A DNA stretch of 64,000 bases. Origin: Hymenobacter sp. YC55 (lineage in GTDB: Bacteria > Bacteroidota > Bacteroidia > Cytophagales > Hymenobacteraceae). The notes below the pieces were generated by a model. It was not told the DNA's origin. It did not search any database and saw only the letters and a program-made list of their open reading frames with translations. A program made the position numbers and the translations under genes. Positions 36,193 through 43,956 of the stretch are shown in pieces. The DNA lies in the NCBI RefSeq assembly GCF_029433095.1, contig NZ_JARNTX010000002.1:248001-312000 (forward strand), given 5' to 3'. Position 1 is the first letter of the stretch. The number at the start of each line of letters is the position of its first letter.

Positions 36193-36577
36193 AGACGTTG
36201 CGGTTGATGGGTTGGTGTATGGGTTCACCCGCCCCGGGCAGGAGCAGGCAACAGGGGGTTCAGAAGAGGATTCCGGACGCCAGCACGCAGTCCGCATGCG
36301 CCGGTTGAATAGCGGAATATATTCCCTTCCAGTGGGTAGGACAAACCTAAAGTTTAGAAGTTTTCCACATAGCCGCAAAACAGTGCTGTTCAGCGGGTTT
36401 TATAAATGTAAGCAATGCTATATAAATTAGTAAACAGCCCGAATTTCAGGTTGGCAAATTGCAGCGGAAATCGTATTGCTTGTGAGCGGTAGAGCTGAAC
36501 AGTAAGCGTCTTCGGTTCCAGCAGCAAGTAGCAGAACAATCAGTCCACCGACTAAGCACCGCTAGGTAACACATCAT
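36193..36577. other. nrdA upstream region
   Basis: About 385 bp without a credible gene; the ORF reading here is the shadow of the nrdA extension. TTTTCCACA at 36361-36369 fits the relaxed DnaA-box consensus TTWTNCACA. From 36330 on it is AT-richer, where the nrdA promoter is expected. No NrdR-box pair was recognised by eye. Confidence 0.45.
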
Positions 36578-36678
36578 CTGTCATCCTGAGCTTGCGAAGG
36601 ACCTTTTAACGCCTGAACGGCTAGGATAAAACGGTTCGTTCTGCAGGCATAAGGTCCTTCGCCAGCTCAGAATGACAG
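36578..36678. repeat. Palindromic intergenic repeat, type A copy 3
   Basis: Left arm CTGTCATCCTGAGCTTGCGA; right arm AAGGTCCTTCGCCAGCTCAG then AATGACAG, with two mismatches in the stem. Loop contains CTGAACGGCTAG and ACGGTTCGTTCTGC. It sits just past the 3' end of the GIY-YIG gene. Confidence 0.92.
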
Positions 36679-36701
36679 GCGGGGTGTATAGTGTGTGGCC
36701 C

Positions 36702-36986
36702 TCAGCCTATTATTAGAAACTCCCATCCAGGGTTCTGTATAGCTATTAGATTCTCCTTTTTCGCTCGTGTCCATCCTTTCAGCTCCTTCTCGCGGGCTAT
36801 GGCAGCTAAGCTGTCGGTGTATTCTTCGAAGTGGATAAGATTATAGCAGAAGTAGCAGCCGGCGAAAGTCTGCGGGGTGCCGCGGTTTTCGTAGTGTTGA
36901 GCTATCCGGTCAACGAGGTTGTTTGTGATGCCGATATATAGGACGGTGCGAGCAGGATTGGTAGTAATGTAGACGTAGTAAGGCAT
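36702..36986 (-). CDS. GIY-YIG nuclease domain protein (UPF0213-like)
   Basis: 94 residues, a single GIY-YIG domain. The two tyrosine strands are YYVYITT (GIY equivalent) and VLYIGITNNL (YIG), followed by the catalytic arginine in DRIAQHYENRG and the glutamate near AIAREKELKGWTRAKK. In this group nuclease activity is assumed but rarely shown. It is enclosed between two type A palindromes (36578-36678 and 37021-37134), each within about 35 bp of the gene. Single-domain GIY-YIG proteins are often multicopy and mobile in related genomes. Confidence 0.92.
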   Translation of the reverse strand: MPYYVYITTNPARTVLYIGITNNLVDRIAQHYENRGTPQTFAGCYFCYNLIHFEEYTDSLAAIAREKELKGWTRAKKENLIAIQNPGWEFLIIG

Positions 36987-37020
36987 AACAGAAGTATGTA
37001 TTGTATGTAGCTTTAACTTG

Positions 37021-37134
37021 GTCTGTCATCCTGAGGCGGTAGCCGAAGGACCTTTTCCCACTTGAACGGCTAGTATACCAACGGCTCGTTCTACGGCCAG
37101 AAGGTCCTTCGGCTACCGCCTCAGGATGACAGAC
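37021..37134. repeat. Palindromic intergenic repeat, type A copy 4
   Basis: Arms of 34 bp (37021-37054 and 37101-37134) are perfect inverted copies. Here the variable part of the stem reads GCGGTAGCCGAAGGA instead of GCTTGCGAAGGA, changed identically in both arms. The loop has CTTGAACGGCTAG and ACGGCTCGTTCTAC, able to form an inner GAACG/CGTTC hairpin. Confidence 0.95.
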
Positions 37135-37156
37135 AGTCTATGAATAAGTATCAGCC

Positions 37157-37336
37157 TTACTTATTCAACTTCAAGTACAACAGCCCGCTTACTACCAGCG
37201 TCGCGGCGGCTACTAGCGCTACTGCTGTGGTGCCGCGGCCATAGTTAACGCAAGAGCAGTCGGTGAACAGCGGCTGGCCGTTCCAGCGGAAACGCCGGCG
37301 GCACGCAAAGCAAGGCGACACAAAAGAAGGCTCCAT
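37157..37336 (-). CDS. Small zinc-ribbon-like, tail-anchored membrane protein
   Basis: 59 residues from the ATG at 37336, easy to miss because of its length. The N-terminal part has CFAC, followed by RRRFRWNGQPLF and CSC, i.e. a CxxC...CxC set fitting a zinc ribbon. The C-terminal half is a single hydrophobic helix (TAVALVAAATLVVSGLLYLK) with a short basic end, so it would be anchored with the ribbon in the cytoplasm. No named family. It lies between a type A palindrome and a terminator; composition and codon use look coding. Confidence 0.62.
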   Translation of the reverse strand: MEPSFVSPCFACRRRFRWNGQPLFTDCSCVNYGRGTTAVALVAAATLVVSGLLYLKLNK

Positions 37337-37488
37337 ACAGCATGGGCGAAAAATGGTGGGTGAAGCTTAATGCCCGGCCTCCCGTTTAGTAACCGTGGAG
37401 GGTGCCCGCTATTAGTACATGGACTTCCACAGCCAACCTTTGATAGTAATACGCTGGCTTACCTAGCGGCAGCAGATAGTACAAACGT

Positions 37489-37521
37489 GAAAAAGCCACC
37501 CCAATGCGGGGTGGCTTTTTC
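37489..37521 (-). terminator. Hairpin terminator after the roadblock gene
   Basis: A 14-bp perfect stem GAAAAAGCCACCCC / GGGGTGGCTTTTTC with a 5-nt loop, usable on both strands. It closes the minus-strand gene ending at 37577. Confidence 0.93.
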
Positions 37522-37576
37522 TAATTCTGAATCACCGGAATAAGTCAGATAGCTGATAGTCACTAATATAGAAAGA

Positions 37577-37957
37577 CTATTTCAGCAACTCCGAGCACTG
37601 ACGGAGCACTTCGCGGGCAATAGCCAGGTTGGTGTCGCGAGTGTTCACTACCAGGTAGATGAACTTCTTGCCGTCGGGCGTCAGGTTGATCAGGTGCAGT
37701 TGGTTGGTGAGGCTGATCAGAATGTCGTCGATTACTTCGCCGGTGAGCTTCAGAGCGGCCATTGCCTTTTGCTTTTGCTTTACCACCTCGGTGTTGTAAG
37801 CGGCAGCCGTCTCAGGGTTCAGGTTGGGGTTGTTGGAGTGCGAAGCCAGAGCCATGCCCGAATTAACATCTACAATGGCTACGGCCACGAGGCTTGGCAG
37901 CTGGTTGATGATTTCTTGAACAGCTTGACCGGCAGGAGAAGAAGTAGAGTAAGCCAT
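37577..37957 (-). CDS. Roadblock/LC7 domain protein
   Basis: 126 residues, one roadblock/LC7 domain: a helix (GQAVQEIINQLPSLVAVAIV), strand with VDVNSGMALASHSN, a central helix (NTEVVKQKQKAMAALKLTGE) and paired strands DDILISLTNQLHLINL and KFIYLVVNTRDTNLAIAREVL. Bacterial members usually regulate small Ras-like GTPases (MglA type) or act as scaffolds. No MglA-like gene is in this window. It is divergent from the large hybrid histidine kinase gene, suggesting a shared regulatory region. Confidence 0.85.
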   Translation of the reverse strand: MAYSTSSPAGQAVQEIINQLPSLVAVAIVDVNSGMALASHSNNPNLNPETAAAYNTEVVKQKQKAMAALKLTGEVIDDILISLTNQLHLINLTPDGKKFIYLVVNTRDTNLAIAREVLRQCSELLK

Positions 37958-38284
37958 AGTGGTAAGAGGTAATTGTGGTTGGGAAGAGTTTGAAAGAGAT
38001 GTAGTTAAAGGGAATAACGACTCAAGAGAGGAACCAAGAAGTTGAGTTGCCTGGCTAAGCCCGTCTTGCTGCGCCGTTGATGATACAATGTTAGGGCGCC
38101 CCGGCGGGGGCTACTGGAATTTTTGCTGGTTTGGTCCTTTTTTGATGTGACCGGTCGTATTTTTACAGCGACTGGATAATTCTGAGGCGGTAGTTTTTAA
38201 CAGGCAACATCCCGTTTGGGCCGCCCAGCTGGTATTAGCTAGGCGGTACACCCCGCACTAGAGTTACTTTCCCACTGCTTTTGC
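37958..38284. other. Divergent intergenic region, roadblock gene / hybrid kinase
   Basis: 327 bp without a gene. TACTTTCC at 38266 is a near match to the -7 element on the plus strand. No operator-like dyad or repeat-family member was found. Confidence 0.4.
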
Positions 38285-40648
38285 ATGTCTTCCAACGCGG
38301 CTCGTTCTCTTAATAGCTCCAGCGCTGAGACGCGTATAGCAGAGTTGGAGCTGGCCTTGCACCAAGCCAACGAGCGTGCCGCGGCTGCCGAACGTCGGCT
38401 AGCCGGCATGCTGGAGCAGTCGGGCCCCGGCATGCTTTTGGTCGGCCCCGAAGGAACCATCGAGCGTATCAACGAAACGATGTGCTTGTTGCTGGGCGGC
38501 GCCGAAGCCCCAGCCTCCTGGATAGGACAGCCCGCCGATCTGGTGTTTGAGCGTTTACAAAGCTTGGCTATGCAGCCCGCTCAGTATGCTTTGCGCCTCA
38601 GTGAGTTGCGGGCTGCTCAAGAGCCTGTGTTGAGCGATGAGCTAGCGCTGCGCGACGGTCGGGTGCTGGCCCTGGATTACGTGTTGCCATTTGGAAGCGC
38701 GGCTCGTTCCGAGCTGTTTAGTTACCGCCTCGTGGCGGAAATGGCTGCTCCTAACGTAGCCAAGGAGTTTCAGCCAGACCACTTACTTTACCATCTGCCG
38801 GCGCCAGTGGCCGTGCACGATTTGAACGGAGTAGTGCTGGCCTGCAACCAAGCTTTCGCGCTGCTACTGCAACTGCCCGCTTCGCAACTGCTAGGCACTC
38901 ACCTGAGTGAGCTGATGCCCAGCACCGACCATTCCCAGAGCTGGCCCGCGTATCTAACACAGTTCAACTCAACTGTCGAAACCAGCGTGGGGCAGCTGCC
39001 CGTGCTACCCCGCAACGGGCAGCCCCGGCAGCTACTCTACCACGCGCACTGCATCAACCAGCCTGGGCAAGCGCCCTGCGTGCTGCTCTGCGCCCTCGAT
39101 ATTACGGAGCGTGTGCAGGCAGAAACAGAACTCAAGCGCGGTAAAGAAAGAGCCGAAGCCTCGGCGCTAGCCAAAGAAGGATTCCTGGCCAACCTCAGTC
39201 ACGAAATCCGGACGCCCATGAACGGGGTGCTCGGCATGGCCCGCCAGCTCACCAAAACCGAGCTCGACCAAGACCAGCGGGAGTTGCTGCGTATTATCCA
39301 AACCTCGGGCGAGCATCTGCTGTCGGTGCTCAACGAGGTGCTGGACATGACCAAAATCAGCTCAGCCCGGCTAGAGCTAGAGCAGATGTCGTTCGACCTG
39401 CGGGAGTCGATGGAGGAAGCCCTGCAACCCTTGGCCGTGCAGGCTGCCGAAAAAGGCGTGTCTTTTCACGTAGCCCTGTTCATGCAGGCCGAGCCGCTGC
39501 CGCGCGTGATGGGGGACGCGTATCGTCTCAATCAGGTGCTAATCAACCTGGTATCCAATTCCATCAAGTTCACGGCCGCCGAAGGCAGTATTTCCATAGG
39601 CGGCTACTTAATCAGCCAAACCGAAACTCACCTCACAGCTGGCTTCCGGATTACCGATACCGGCATCGGCATTCCGGCCGATAAGCTCGACCATATCTTC
39701 GAAGACTTTGTGCAAGCCAGCCCCGACACGGCCCGCCGCTTTGGTGGTACTGGCCTGGGGCTAGGTATTGCCCGCGCCCTGGTCGAGCAGATGGGTGGTA
39801 CTATCGTGGTTGAAAGCCAACTTAGTAGCGGCAGCACGTTTCAGTTTACCGTCACGCTGCCCCGGGCTGAGGGAGGTGAAATCGCACCCCGCCCAGTGCT
39901 GCTGGATACGGGGGCATTACGCAACCGCCGGGTGCTCGTCGTGGAAGACAACGGCATAAACCGGGAGGTGGTGCGCTTGCTGCTGCAAAGCTGGGGTGCG
40001 CTGGTAGACGAAGCCGAAAGCGGCCCGGCCGCGCTGGCGCTGCACGCCGAGCACCGCTACGACGCCGTGCTGATGGATATTCAGATGCCGGGCATGAGCG
40101 GCGTGGAGGCCACGATACAAATGCGCCTGCACCCCGACTTAGAACGGGCCCTAGTACCCGTGCTGGCCCTCACCGCCAACGCCTTCCGCTCCGACCTGGA
40201 CCGCTACCTGAAAGCCGGCATCAACGACTGCCTGACCAAGCCTTTCAAGGAAGAAGAGTTCTACAGCAAGCTGGTGGCGTTGGTGCAAGCCCCCGAGGTA
40301 CCCCTCTACAACTTACAGCAGGTGCACGAGCTAGCCGACGGCGAAATCACCTTTGTTGAGCGCATCGTACGTTCGTTTTTACTGCATATACCGCCCACTT
40401 TGCAGCAGATTCAAGTGGCCGCCGCTGCCGGGCAGTGGGCGCAGGTGGCCAAGCTAGTGCACCACATCAAGCCCAATCTCATACAGTTTGGCGTGGCGGG
40501 TATAACGCAGCCCTTACAACTGCTGATGGATCAGCCGCGGCCAGGTACTAAGGCCAGCAAGGTTAGAGCGGCCGCCGTGCAGCAATTGGTGCGGCAGGTA
40601 GAGCGGGTGCTGCGGGTGCTGCCCGAGGAGTTTTCGGCCGCCTCGTAG
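38285..40648 (+). CDS. Hybrid sensor histidine kinase with PAS, receiver and Hpt domains
   Basis: 787 residues, no clear membrane segment, so probably cytosolic. Coiled coil about 17-45; PAS-like domains about 45-150 and 170-285; HisKA with FLANLSHEIRTPMNG (His306); HATPase with NQVLINLVSNSIKFT, DTGIGIP and GGTGLGLGIA; receiver domain from RRVLVVEDNGINRE with phosphoacceptor in AVLMDIQMPG (Asp598) and the switch lysine in CLTKPF; C-terminal Hpt with HHIKPN (His726). A complete internal phosphorelay, lacking an output domain, so it must pass phosphate to a separate regulator. It converges on a LytTR regulator, 7 bp between stops. Confidence 0.95.
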   Translation: MSSNAARSLNSSSAETRIAELELALHQANERAAAAERRLAGMLEQSGPGMLLVGPEGTIERINETMCLLLGGAEAPASWIGQPADLVFERLQSLAMQPAQYALRLSELRAAQEPVLSDELALRDGRVLALDYVLPFGSAARSELFSYRLVAEMAAPNVAKEFQPDHLLYHLPAPVAVHDLNGVVLACNQAFALLLQLPASQLLGTHLSELMPSTDHSQSWPAYLTQFNSTVETSVGQLPVLPRNGQPRQLLYHAHCINQPGQAPCVLLCALDITERVQAETELKRGKERAEASALAKEGFLANLSHEIRTPMNGVLGMARQLTKTELDQDQRELLRIIQTSGEHLLSVLNEVLDMTKISSARLELEQMSFDLRESMEEALQPLAVQAAEKGVSFHVALFMQAEPLPRVMGDAYRLNQVLINLVSNSIKFTAAEGSISIGGYLISQTETHLTAGFRITDTGIGIPADKLDHIFEDFVQASPDTARRFGGTGLGLGIARALVEQMGGTIVVESQLSSGSTFQFTVTLPRAEGGEIAPRPVLLDTGALRNRRVLVVEDNGINREVVRLLLQSWGALVDEAESGPAALALHAEHRYDAVLMDIQMPGMSGVEATIQMRLHPDLERALVPVLALTANAFRSDLDRYLKAGINDCLTKPFKEEEFYSKLVALVQAPEVPLYNLQQVHELADGEITFVERIVRSFLLHIPPTLQQIQVAAAAGQWAQVAKLVHHIKPNLIQFGVAGITQPLQLLMDQPRPGTKASKVRAAAVQQLVRQVERVLRVLPEEFSAAS

Positions 40649-40655
40649 CCCGGAC

Positions 40656-41417
40656 TTACAGTGCCCGCAGACGCAGGGTAAGCTCTTCCTGGTAGGGCCG
40701 GCTCACCGGTACTTCGTGCTGGCCGAGCTTCAACATGTTGTCTTCCAGAGCCTCCACCCGGTGCAGGTTCACTATATATGAGCGGTGTACCCGCACGAAA
40801 TGGCGGAAGGGCAACCGATCCTCGATGCTTTTGAGCGTGCCCCCCACCACGTGCTTTTGCTTGTCGGTAACCAGCACCACGTAGGTGGATAGCGCCTCAA
40901 TGAAAAGCACCGATTCGAAATTGATCCGCAGCAGCTTGCCGTTGGTTTTCACAAACAAGTCGGTGCCGGTGGCCGAAATATCGTTTGGGACGGCCGCGCT
41001 AGGTGCCGCCACCGGTGCAGGTGGTGGTGGGGCTGCTGTGGCTTGATGCTGCTCCGTGACGTGGGCAATAGCCTGGCAAAACCGCGCATAGCTCACAGGT
41101 TTCACCAAATAATCGACCACGCGCAACTCGAAGGCATCCACTGCGAAACTGGCGTGGGTGGTCACCAGAATCACGGCCGGCTTGGGGTTAGGTAGCAGCT
41201 TCACCAGTTCCAGCCCGCTGATGTGCGGCATTTCGATGTCGAGCAGCAGCAAATCAACTTGGCCCCCGCCGCGCAGGTAAGACAATGCCTCCACCGCGTC
41301 GGGAAACGAGGCCGCGAGTGTCAATTGGTCGTGGCGCTGCACGGCACGCTCTAGAGTGAAGCGGTTGATTTCGTTGTCGTCGATGATGACGCAAGCGAGC
41401 GAAACTGCAGGAGTCAT
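40656..41417 (-). CDS. LytTR family response regulator
   Basis: 253 residues. Receiver domain 1-125 with the phosphoacceptor in LLLLDIEMP (Asp60), acidic pair at IIDDN, and the conserved lysine in DYLVKPVSY. A Pro/Ala linker follows (about 128-150), then the LytTR DNA-binding domain (LFVKTNGKLLRINFESVLFI, FVRVHRSYIVNLHRV). Transcriptional regulator. Such regulators are usually paired with a LytS-type kinase; here the nearest kinase is the convergent hybrid kinase. Promoter lies in the 274-bp gap downstream of nrdB, beyond that gene's terminator. Confidence 0.95.
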   Translation of the reverse strand: MTPAVSLACVIIDDNEINRFTLERAVQRHDQLTLAASFPDAVEALSYLRGGGQVDLLLLDIEMPHISGLELVKLLPNPKPAVILVTTHASFAVDAFELRVVDYLVKPVSYARFCQAIAHVTEQHQATAAPPPPAPVAAPSAAVPNDISATGTDLFVKTNGKLLRINFESVLFIEALSTYVVLVTDKQKHVVGGTLKSIEDRLPFRHFVRVHRSYIVNLHRVEALEDNMLKLGQHEVPVSRPYQEELTLRLRAL

Positions 41418-41604
41418 AGCAGAGGGTAGAGCTTGCGAATACGCAGAATCAGGTAGCTAGTGGCAACTAGATAGGCAAGAAAAGCCGCAAATGTAACGGA
41501 GATAGTAATTCTGTTCAGCTAGCGCAGCTCAACCAGCCACTACAACAAGTACACATAAATGCTTTGCTAAAGAGGATGCTGGGCAACTCGACCTTGAGTA
41601 AATG

Positions 41605-41636
41605 AAAACGGAGCAGCTACAAAGCTGCTCCGTTTT
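41605..41636 (-). terminator. Hairpin terminator after nrdB
   Basis: A 14-bp perfect stem AAAACGGAGCAGCT / AGCTGCTCCGTTTT with a 4-nt loop, in the gap between nrdB and the LytTR gene. Confidence 0.92.
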
Positions 41637-41691
41637 GCTTGAAGTTTAACAGCACGTACTCTTGGAAAGACCAGAAGTGCGAGGGGTGAGC

Positions 41692-42651
41692 TTAAAAATC
41701 TTCGTCCAGTGAGAAGGCGTTTTCGGTCCGCTCGCTCATCACGCCAGCCTTCTGGTACTCGGCCACCCGCTTCTCGAAGAAGTTGGTTTTGCCTTGCAGC
41801 GAAATCATTTCCATGAAGTCGAAGGGGTTGGTGGCATTGTAGATCTTGCTGTAGCCGAGCGAGTCGAGCAGGCGGTCGGCCACAAACTCGATGTACTGGC
41901 TCATGCTGGTGGCGTTCATACCGATCAGGTTCACGGGCAGCGCATCAGTCACAAATTCCTGTTCGATGGTCACCGCGTCGCGGATGATGCTGTGCACCCG
42001 CTCCTCGGGCAGCTTGTTTTGCAGGTAGCTGTAGAGCAGGCAGGCGAAGTCGCAGTGCAGACCTTCGTCGCGGCTGATGAGTTCGTTGGAGAAAGTCAGG
42101 CCGGGCATCAGGCCACGCTTTTTCAGCCAGAAAATCGAGCAGAACGAACCAGAGAAGAAGATACCCTCAACGGCCGCAAACGCAATGATGCGCTCAGCAA
42201 AGTCCTCGGAGTTGATCCAGCGCAATGCCCACTCACCTTTCTTCTTCACGCACGGCACCGTTTCAAGAGCGTTGAAGAGGCGGTCTTTCTCCTGCGGGTT
42301 CTTGATGTACGTGTCAATCAGCAGCGAATAGGTTTCGCTGTGAATGTTTTCCATCATGATTTGGAAGCCATAGAAGCAGCGCGCTTCGGGCATCTGTACT
42401 TCCTGCATGAAGTTGACAGCCAAGTTCTCGTTCACGATACCGTCGGAGGCCGCAAAGAAGGCTAGTACGTGGCTGATGAAGTGGCGCTCGTTGTCGTTGA
42501 GGTTGTCCCAGTCTTTCTGGTCCTGACCTAAATCAATTTCCTCGGCCGTCCAGAACGAGGCTTCGGCTTTCTTGTACATCTGCCACACGTCATTGTTCTG
42601 GATGGGAAAAAGGACGAAGCGGTTGGGATTCTCAATGAGCAGAGGTTCCAT
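41692..42651 (-). CDS. nrdB: Ribonucleoside-diphosphate reductase, beta (small) subunit
   Basis: Carries the di-iron tyrosyl radical cofactor of class I reductase. 319 residues from the ATG at 42651 ([17 protein letters not shown]); the longer reading to 42732 is unsupported. Iron ligands and radical site are visible: [13 protein letters not shown] (Asp, Glu), ENIHSETYS (Glu, His and the radical tyrosine position) and [12 protein letters not shown] (Glu, His). Because the tyrosine is kept, it is a standard Ia/Ib-type subunit rather than the Phe-containing class Ic. Partner of nrdA 5.5 kb downstream. The upstream region has clustered DnaA boxes. Confidence 0.97.
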   Translation of the reverse strand: MEPLLIENPNRFVLFPIQNNDVWQMYKKAEASFWTAEEIDLGQDQKDWDNLNDNERHFISHVLAFFAASDGIVNENLAVNFMQEVQMPEARCFYGFQIMMENIHSETYSLLIDTYIKNPQEKDRLFNALETVPCVKKKGEWALRWINSEDFAERIIAFAAVEGIFFSGSFCSIFWLKKRGLMPGLTFSNELISRDEGLHCDFACLLYSYLQNKLPEERVHSIIRDAVTIEQEFVTDALPVNLIGMNATSMSQYIEFVADRLLDSLGYSKIYNATNPFDFMEMISLQGKTNFFEKRVAEYQKAGVMSERTENAFSLDEDF

Positions 42652-42781
42652 AGGGGAGGGCAAAAAGGTAGGTTGACTTCTATGAAAAGGCAGGCCGCCG
42701 AACAGGCGAGCATTGTGCAAACCCGACAGCAAACCAGATTGTTCAGGCTGTTTGGCCTTGCGGCCAAAAGTGTTGGTGCAC

Positions 42782-42789
42782 CAAATATA
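42782..42789 (-). promoter_or_regulatory. Candidate -7 element for nrdB
   Basis: On the minus strand this reads TATATTTG, an exact TAnnTTTG match, 131 bp upstream of the nrdB ATG. There is no ideally spaced TTG at -33. Confidence 0.45.
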
Positions 42790-42927
42790 AACCCGACTTA
42801 CGGCAAGGTTACCCCACCCAAACCATTTTTTCTCTGTTAATTTTTCTGCATGTACCTAGACTAAGGCCTTGAGTAAAATCACGGAAAATGGCTGTCAAAA
42901 CATAGGAAAAGACAGTTTTTGCGAATG

Positions 42928-42967
42928 TTATCCACATTTCGCGTGTGGATAATTGTAGTTGTCCACA
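42928..42967. promoter_or_regulatory. Cluster of three DnaA boxes
   Basis: TTATCCACA (42928-42936) is a perfect consensus DnaA box. TGTGGATAA (42944-42952) is a second perfect one in opposite orientation. TTGTCCACA (42959-42967) is a one-mismatch third. DnaA-ATP binding could regulate nrdB, or this could be part of an origin-like locus. The flanks are AT-rich. Confidence 0.7.
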
Positions 42968-43059
42968 AAATGTGTATTCGCGCGTTTATTATCTGGTGGT
43001 TCTTGCTCACTTTTTCAGCGTACAAAAAGTTGGGAGCAATGAGGTTTAATGAGTTAGGG

Positions 43060-43091
43060 TTTGGATTTATAAAATCATACCTGTACTTTTG
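43060..43091 (+). promoter_or_regulatory. Consensus promoter for rplU-rpmA
   Basis: TTTG (43060-43063), a 20-bp spacer and TACTTTTG (43084-43091) match the Bacteroidota housekeeping promoter at both elements. The rplU ATG is at 43124, giving a leader of about 26 nt. Confidence 0.85.
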
Positions 43092-43123
43092 CCTTCCATT
43101 TTTCAGAAACCGCGAAGACGCCG

Positions 43124-43429
43124 ATGTACGCAATTGTCAATATAGCCGGGAAGCAGACGAAAGTCGAAGCCAATAAATTTGTATACGCCCACCGCTTGGC
43201 TGGCAACGTCGGCGATACGGTGGAATTGGGCAAGGCCCTCCTCACCGATGATAACGGAACCCTGAACATTGGCTCGCCCCTGCTGGACGTAGCCGTGACG
43301 GGTACCATCCTCGCTCACGTAAAGGGCGACAAAGTTCTTGTATTCAAGAAGAAGCGCCGCAAGGGCTACAGAAAGCTGAACGGTCACCGTCAGCAGTTTA
43401 CCAAAGTAATGATCAACAGCATCGGGTAA
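43124..43429 (+). CDS. rplU: 50S ribosomal protein L21
   Basis: Large-subunit protein binding 23S rRNA. 101 residues, normal length. Typical sequence: MYAIVNIAGKQTKVEANKFV at the start, GTILAHVKGDKVLVFKKKRR and KGYRKLNGHRQQFTKVMI at the end. It precedes rpmA by about 100 bp in the conserved L21-L27 pair and has a clear promoter upstream. Confidence 0.98.
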   Translation: MYAIVNIAGKQTKVEANKFVYAHRLAGNVGDTVELGKALLTDDNGTLNIGSPLLDVAVTGTILAHVKGDKVLVFKKKRRKGYRKLNGHRQQFTKVMINSIG

Positions 43430-43528
43430 TTGAGTTGCCTGTTTTGTGTTGCCAATTGCCAGTCTGTGTAGGATTCGGCAACAACTAACTGGCAGCCGGC
43501 AACTGATAACTCTCAACTAAACAATACC

Positions 43529-43825
43529 ATGGCACACAAGAAAGGCGTAGGTAGCTCTAACAACGGTCGTGAATCGCATTCCAAGCGTCTCGGCGTGAAA
43601 ATTTTCGGTGGCCAGTCCATCATTGCTGGCAACATCATCGTGCGTCAGCGTGGCACCAAGCACCACCCCGGCCAGAACGTAGGTATCGGTAAAGACCACA
43701 CCTTGTTCGCTATGGTCGATGGTACCGTACAGTTCCGCAAGGGCCGTCAGGACCGCTCGTTCGTGACTGTAGTTCCTAATGCTGTAGAAGCTACTGCTAC
43801 TGAGACTACTACCGTTGCTGCGTAA
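43529..43825 (+). CDS. rpmA: 50S ribosomal protein L27
   Basis: 98 residues. [20 protein letters not shown] places the N-terminal tail directly after Met-Ala, without the cleavable extension of Firmicutes. It contains [40 protein letters not shown] and VQFRKGR. The N-terminal tail reaches the peptidyl-transferase centre. Co-transcribed with rplU; a perfect-palindrome terminator follows. Confidence 0.98.
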   Translation: MAHKKGVGSSNNGRESHSKRLGVKIFGGQSIIAGNIIVRQRGTKHHPGQNVGIGKDHTLFAMVDGTVQFRKGRQDRSFVTVVPNAVEATATETTTVAA

Positions 43826-43858
43826 CTGAGCGCAAAACAACTAACTGGTACTCCAGAG

Positions 43859-43888
43859 AAAAAGGCCATCCGTACGGATGGCCTTTTT
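43859..43888 (+). terminator. Terminator of the rplU-rpmA operon
   Basis: AAAAAGGCCATCCG / CGGATGGCCTTTTT around a 2-nt centre (TA), i.e. a near-continuous 30-bp palindrome with T5. It is placed between the convergent rpmA and cyclase genes. Confidence 0.95.
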
Positions 43889-43956
43889 GCGTTGGTTCTA
43901 ACTGCTGCATGTAGGAACAGTAGCGGCTGCCGCTTCTAGTAAGAGTATGCTGGCTA

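Larger units (their letters stand above)
42652..43123. other. AT-rich divergent intergenic region with DnaA boxes
   Basis: 472 bp between nrdB and rplU. It carries three DnaA-box-like 9-mers within 40 bp (42928-42967), a -7-type element for nrdB (42782-42789) and a consensus promoter for rplU (43060-43091). Short ORFs here are not convincing. Confidence 0.65.
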
